DNA of 64,000 bases from JBGLNJ01 sp034434835 (GTDB taxonomy: Bacteria; Chloroflexota; Anaerolineae; Fen-1058), in NCBI GenBank assembly GCA_034434835.1, contig DAOTXX010000192.1:16467-80466 (forward strand), written 5' to 3'. This document shows, in pieces, positions 60,312 to 64,000 of the stretch. The position numbers and the translations under genes are program-made. The notes beneath the pieces were generated by a model. The model did not search any database and was not told where the DNA came from. It worked only from the letters and a program-made list of their open reading frames with translations. How positions within the stretch are numbered: the first letter of the stretch is position 1; every line of letters starts with the position of its first letter.

Positions 60312-61301
60312 TCACATTCCTTCCGGGCGCAGATGACGGCGACGATCCACAATGATGGCTGCCAGGATCAGTGTACCCATCGCGGCTTGCTGCCAGTAGA
60401 CAGGGAAACCTAGCAGCACCACTCCAGAACGCAAGACCTGCATCAACACTGCACCCAACATCACTCCCAGCATGTTGCCTTCGCCGCCGAACAGGCTCAC
60501 GCCGCCAATGATGGCGGCTGCAATCACATCCAACTCGTAACCTGTGGCGGCAGTGGGCGCCGCAACGCCCAGGCGGGCCGTCATCATAATCCCGCCGATG
60601 CCCGCCAACAGACCAGACAAGGTGTACACCACTCGCCGGATGTACTCGACGTCTACACCCGAGACCAGCAGCGCCGACTCGCTACGCCCCAAAGTGTAAA
60701 TATAGCGGCCCAAAACAATATAGCGCAAGAGCAGCGTGACCAGCAGAGCCAGTCCCAGCATAATCAGTACCGGCACCGGCACCGACCACTGCCCCACGCT
60801 CAAAGCAGACTGGCCCAACCGTCGGTAACCTTCGGGCAAGTCCCGCAAGGGCCAACCGCGCGCCAGACCAAATACCAGCCCGCGCACCACACTCATCGTC
60901 GCCAGTGTCACGATGAATGGCGGCAGCTTGAGCGTGCTGATCGCCGAACCGTTCGCCAGGCCCACCAACGCCGCCGCAAGTAACCCCGCGCCGACTGCTA
61001 CAGACACATTCGCGCCCGCTTGAAGCACGAGCGCGCTGACGATGCCGGCCAGCGCCATCACCGCGCCCACCGACATATCAATCCCTCCGATAATAAGCAC
61101 GAGCGCTTCGCCGAATGCGGCTACGGCGATCCAGGAAAACGCGCGCAGGATGTTGAAGATGCTGTCGGAGGTGAGAAAAGTGTTGGTGCGCAGGCTGAGG
61201 ATCAAGCTGATCACCAGCAGCAACGCCACCACGCCTGTTTCCTGGCGTCGGATGAGCGCGCCCCAACCGGAGCGGAGTTGAGTGAGTCTATGTTCGTTCA
61301 A
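60312..61301 (-). CDS. Sugar ABC transporter permease 2 (RbsC-like)
   Basis: 329 residues if it starts at TTG 61301, eight bases after the stop of permease 1; AAGAG precedes it. An ATG further upstream (61442) would add a Cys/Arg-rich segment lying inside permease 1 in another frame and is not credible. About eight to ten membrane helices. Family phrases: SIFNILRAFSWIAVAAFGEALVLIIGGIDMSVG, LPPFIVTLATMSVVRGL, GRSESALLVSGVDVEYIRRVVY and ELDVIAAAIIGGVSLFGGEG. Clearly paralogous to permease 1; the two probably form a heterodimer, as in LsrC/LsrD. Confidence 0.88.
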   Translation of the reverse strand: MNEHRLTQLRSGWGALIRRQETGVVALLLVISLILSLRTNTFLTSDSIFNILRAFSWIAVAAFGEALVLIIGGIDMSVGAVMALAGIVSALVLQAGANVSVAVGAGLLAAALVGLANGSAISTLKLPPFIVTLATMSVVRGLVFGLARGWPLRDLPEGYRRLGQSALSVGQWSVPVPVLIMLGLALLVTLLLRYIVLGRYIYTLGRSESALLVSGVDVEYIRRVVYTLSGLLAGIGGIMMTARLGVAAPTAATGYELDVIAAAIIGGVSLFGGEGNMLGVMLGAVLMQVLRSGVVLLGFPVYWQQAAMGTLILAAIIVDRRRHLRPEGM

Positions 61302-61308
61302 CAGGCTC

Positions 61309-62307
61309 TTAGCGCCGTCGCTTGCGCAATTGATCGAGCATGATCGCCACCACAACGACCAGCCCCTGCACCGCTTGCAGCCAATAGGCGGACACGTTGC
61401 TGAGCACCAGCCCCGTCCGCAGCACCTGCATGATGGCCGCACCGATGAGCACGCCCAAGATGGTGCCCTCGCCGCCTGCCAGGCTGGTGCCGCCCACGAC
61501 CGCTGCCGCGATCACATCCAACTCGTATCCCTGGGCCGCCGTGGGGGAAGCCACGCCCAGCCGGGCGGTCATCAGCAGGCCACCGATGGCTGTGAGGAAT
61601 GAGGCCAGGGTATAGACCATGATCTTGACCCGATCGGTATTGATGCCCGATAGCCCAGCGGCGGTTTCGTTGCCCCCCACGGCATAAATGCGATAGCCCC
61701 ATACTGTACGCGTGAGAAAGATGGCCACAATGACCGCGATGACCAGCATAAAGATCAGCGGCACCGGTACACCCACTCCAGCAACGGGAATATCGTATTG
61801 CCCCAGATTGCTAAAGGTTTCCGGCAAATCTCGCACCGGCCAACCGCCTGTCAGCCCGTAGCACAGCCCGCGCGCCATCAACATCGTGCCCAGGGTAGCG
61901 ATGAAGGGCGGCAACTTGCCTTTGGTGATCATCAGTCCATTGAGAAGGCCGACGAGGGCGCCGGCGACCAGACCGCCCAGGAGCGCCAGCAGCACATTGA
62001 CGTGGGCTGCTAGCAGCATGGCCGTAATCAACCCCGAGAACGCCATCACCGAGCCAACGGAAAGGTCAATGCCGCCCGTGATGATGACCATGCACTCGCC
62101 AAAGCCGCTGATGGCGATCCACGAAAAGGCGCGCAGAATATTGAAAATGTTGGTACTGGTGAGAAAGGTCGTGGTCGAGACGCTCAGGTAAACCACCATC
62201 GCCACCAAGATGACAAAAACGCCGATCTCCTGGGCGCGCACCACCTCTCGCCAAGACCACCCCTGCTGCACGTTTGATTTGGCGGGTTTGACCGCTGCTT
62301 GAGTCAT
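61309..62307 (-). CDS. Sugar ABC transporter permease 1 (RbsC-like)
   Basis: 332 residues. The start ATG overlaps the stop of the ATPase gene by 4 bp (ATGA). The same motifs as permease 2 are present: NIFNILRAFSWIAISGFGECMVIITGGIDLSVG, LPPFIATLGTMLMARGL, GGNETAAGLSGINTDRVKIMVY and ELDVIAAAVVGGTSLAGGEG. It has a hydrophilic N-terminus of ~30 residues and then eight to ten helices. It belongs to the branched-chain-amino-acid/ribose permease superfamily (BPD_transp_2). Confidence 0.93.
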   Translation of the reverse strand: MTQAAVKPAKSNVQQGWSWREVVRAQEIGVFVILVAMVVYLSVSTTTFLTSTNIFNILRAFSWIAISGFGECMVIITGGIDLSVGSVMAFSGLITAMLLAAHVNVLLALLGGLVAGALVGLLNGLMITKGKLPPFIATLGTMLMARGLCYGLTGGWPVRDLPETFSNLGQYDIPVAGVGVPVPLIFMLVIAVIVAIFLTRTVWGYRIYAVGGNETAAGLSGINTDRVKIMVYTLASFLTAIGGLLMTARLGVASPTAAQGYELDVIAAAVVGGTSLAGGEGTILGVLIGAAIMQVLRTGLVLSNVSAYWLQAVQGLVVVVAIMLDQLRKRRR

Positions 62308-63839
62308 GGGTTACGATCCTCCCTACGCTGCTTTATCTGCCCACTCGCGTAGGCCATAATCAATTCTTGAGTCGCCTCGGCGCGATCCAGGATGGCGGCG
62401 ACGCTGCCTTCGTGCATCACCACGATGCGGTCGCTCATGCCCAAGATCTCGGGCAGTTCGGACGAAATCATAATGATCCCCATCCCGGACTGGGCCAGTT
62501 GGCTCATCAAGGTGTGCACCTCGGCCTTGGCGCCCACGTCAATCCCTCGCGTCGGCTCGTCCATGATCAGCACTTTGGGCTGCGAGGCCAGCCACTTGGC
62601 CAGCACAACCTTTTGCTGGTTGCCGCCAGATAAAAACATGGCTTTTTGACGCAAGTGGGGGGTGCGAATGGAGAGCCGATCCACGTAATCGCTCGCTGTT
62701 TGCGCCATTTTGAGCTGATCCACCCAGCCGGCCTTGCTATGGCGATCCAACGTCGCCAGGGTGATATTCTCCAACACTGGCAACTTGAGCACTAACCCTT
62801 GCAGCCCCCGGTCTTCGGGCACCAGGCCCAGGCCGGCGTTTACTGCGTCGCTGGGCGAATTGAGCAGCACCGACTTGCCGTCCACCAGAATCTCACCGCC
62901 ATCTTTAGCATCTACTCCAAAAAGCAATCGAGCCGTTTCGGTGCGCCCGGCACCTACCAGTCCCGCAAAACCCAATATCTCGCCGCGTCGCAACGTAAAG
63001 CTAACATCCTTTACCACCTTCTGGCGGGAGAGGTTACGCACCTCCAGTACTGGCTCGGCGATCTTGGCCGACTCTTTGTGAAAGATGTCGTCCAGGGTGC
63101 GGCCTACCATCATCTGAACGACGCGGTCGGTGGTGGCTTCAGCGATGGGCAACTCGCCCACTCGCTGGCCATCGCGCAGCACCACCACCCGGTCGGCCAC
63201 GCGGAAAACCTCTTCCAGGCGATGCGTGATAAAAATGGTCGAGATGTTCTGCGCCTTGAGGCCGCGCACGATTTCAAAAAGTGTCTCCACCTCTTGTTCG
63301 CCCAGAGCCGCGGTCGGCTCGTCCATGATGATGATCTGGGCCTCCACCGCCAGGGCTTTGGCGATCTCCACCATCTGCTGCTGGGCGACTGAGAGGTCAC
63401 GCACCAGCACCCGGGCCGACACTTGCGCTTTAATTCGGTCAAGCACACGCTGGGCCTCGGCCTCCATTCGCTGCCCATCCACGAACCCCAGGAAGCGGCC
63501 CAGCCCACCGGCACGCGGCTCGCGCGCGATAAAGATGTTGGCGGCGGCTGTCTGGTTTCGGGTGAGGTTGAACTCCTGATAAATGATAGCAATGCCGAGC
63601 TGCTGGGCGTGGTACGGACTTTCGATTTCCACCTCGCGCCCGCCGAGGACGATGCGGCCTGCGTCTTTGCGATAGGCGCCGCTGAGGATTTTCATCAGCG
63701 TGGACTTGCCGGCCCCATTTTCACCTACCAGAGCCAGCACTTCACCAGCGCGAACTTCCAGGTCCACCCTATCCAGCGCCTGGACGCCAGGGAAGGCTTT
63801 GGAGATGCCTTCCATGCGCAATACAATTTCTTCGCTCAA
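62304..63839 (-). CDS. Sugar ABC transporter ATP-binding protein (RbsA-like)
   Basis: 511 residues with two ABC domains in tandem, as in RbsA/MglA. The N-terminal domain has Walker A G39-ENGAGKST47, signature LSVAQQQ, Walker B IIMDEPTAAL and H-loop FITHRLEEV. The C-terminal domain has the usual degenerate Walker A (GLVGAGRTE), signature LSGGNQQK and LIMDEPTRGID. It energises uptake through the two downstream permeases. First gene of a five-gene minus-strand operon; a palindrome and a TATAAT box lie upstream. Confidence 0.94.
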   Translation of the reverse strand: MSEEIVLRMEGISKAFPGVQALDRVDLEVRAGEVLALVGENGAGKSTLMKILSGAYRKDAGRIVLGGREVEIESPYHAQQLGIAIIYQEFNLTRNQTAAANIFIAREPRAGGLGRFLGFVDGQRMEAEAQRVLDRIKAQVSARVLVRDLSVAQQQMVEIAKALAVEAQIIIMDEPTAALGEQEVETLFEIVRGLKAQNISTIFITHRLEEVFRVADRVVVLRDGQRVGELPIAEATTDRVVQMMVGRTLDDIFHKESAKIAEPVLEVRNLSRQKVVKDVSFTLRRGEILGFAGLVGAGRTETARLLFGVDAKDGGEILVDGKSVLLNSPSDAVNAGLGLVPEDRGLQGLVLKLPVLENITLATLDRHSKAGWVDQLKMAQTASDYVDRLSIRTPHLRQKAMFLSGGNQQKVVLAKWLASQPKVLIMDEPTRGIDVGAKAEVHTLMSQLAQSGMGIIMISSELPEILGMSDRIVVMHEGSVAAILDRAEATQELIMAYASGQIKQRREDRNP

Positions 63840-63870
63840 GATGCACTCCCTGATCCTGGATTGTCCCTAG

Positions 63871-63888
63871 ACACCCTGTATAGGGTGT
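63871..63888 (-). promoter_or_regulatory. Candidate operator upstream of the rbs-type operon
   Basis: Perfect inverted repeat ACACCCT-GTAT-AGGGTGT, 32 bp upstream of the ATG and downstream of the -10 box, in a position suited to repression. Confidence 0.5.
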
Positions 63889-63910
63889 GCATTCTGTTCC
63901 TGCCGAAGCT

Positions 63911-63916
63911 ATTATA
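63911..63916 (-). promoter_or_regulatory. -10 box of the rbs-type operon
   Basis: Minus-strand TATAAT preceded by GTG. No convincing -35 at the usual distance, which suggests activation or an extended -10 type. Confidence 0.5.
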
Positions 63917-64000
63917 CACTAAATGTCCGCGTCCCTGCGGCTTGACGATTCATGAAGCCACCACAAGTAGCGGTTCAAGAGGTGCCCGGCACGCAAGTGC

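Noticed and set aside
61302..61442. ATG start of permease 2 inside permease 1
   Set aside because: The extra residues are Cys/Arg-rich and lie inside permease 1 in another frame. The TTG at 61301 gives an N-terminus like that of permease 1.
1..64000. CRISPR arrays, tRNA or rRNA genes
   Set aside because: Repeats are dispersed or 7-8 bp tandem, not regularly spaced direct repeats with unique spacers. No tRNA T-loop/acceptor pattern or rRNA segment was recognised by eye.

Overview
The window reads as chromosomal DNA of an uncultured Chloroflexota bacterium, probably Anaerolineae-like. This is inferred from the GC-rich sequence, from secreted multidomain proteins that end in a short [F/W/Y]-L-P-hydrophobic tail, and from mixed housekeeping genes separated by small repeat elements. 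No rRNA, tRNA, CRISPR array, prophage or transposase gene was seen.

Layout. 1-3.9 kb: sbcD-sbcC DNA repair operon. 3.9-4.9 kb: an antitoxin with a 3'-truncated PIN-type toxin, then a HypA-like zinc protein. 4.9-9.3 kb (minus): a secreted DUF362/DUF5107 protein and a predicted permease. 9.3-12.9 kb: two miniature elements and a tandem glycoside hydrolase. 13-19.9 kb: a nuclease-like coiled-coil protein, clpC divergent from a cold-shock gene with a long leader, trxB, an alpha/beta hydrolase and rdgB. 20.3-39 kb: an extracellular protease island (two subtilases, a gingipain-type C25 peptidase and an M14 carboxypeptidase); the last three share one C-terminal cassette of about 1.28 kb. 39-44 kb: tandem lipoproteins, a cupin epimerase, a small membrane protein, an FTR1 iron permease with a Fur-like operator, and a phospholipase-D-like protein. 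44-55 kb: a BrnT/BrnA module, metH, a PemK-like module, a broken copy of the metH tail, a BNR-repeat secreted protein, a fatty acid desaturase, and a fused homocysteine methyltransferase/methylenetetrahydrofolate reductase. 55-57 kb (minus): a cNMP-binding/PH-domain membrane protein and peptide deformylase. 57.5-63.8 kb (minus): an rbs-type sugar ABC transporter operon ending in a protein that fuses an ABC ATPase to a NarL-type histidine kinase.

How the genes work together. metH and the HMT-MTHFR fusion both feed methionine synthesis and one-carbon metabolism. The proteases and glycosidases look like a scavenging secretome. The rbs-type operon imports a sugar-like ligand, and its last gene could couple transporter components to two-component signalling; no response regulator is visible nearby.

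Most striking: (1) the ABC-ATPase/histidine-kinase fusion, whose H-loop histidine appears to be replaced; (2) the C-terminal cassette and LP-tail shared by unrelated catalytic domains; (3) several families of miniature inverted-repeat elements whose target-site duplications (8, 9 and 10 bp) can be read directly, including two nested in tandem in another element with a related empty site in the same window; (4) a 35-codon remnant of the metH 3' end, 0.8 kb downstream of metH.
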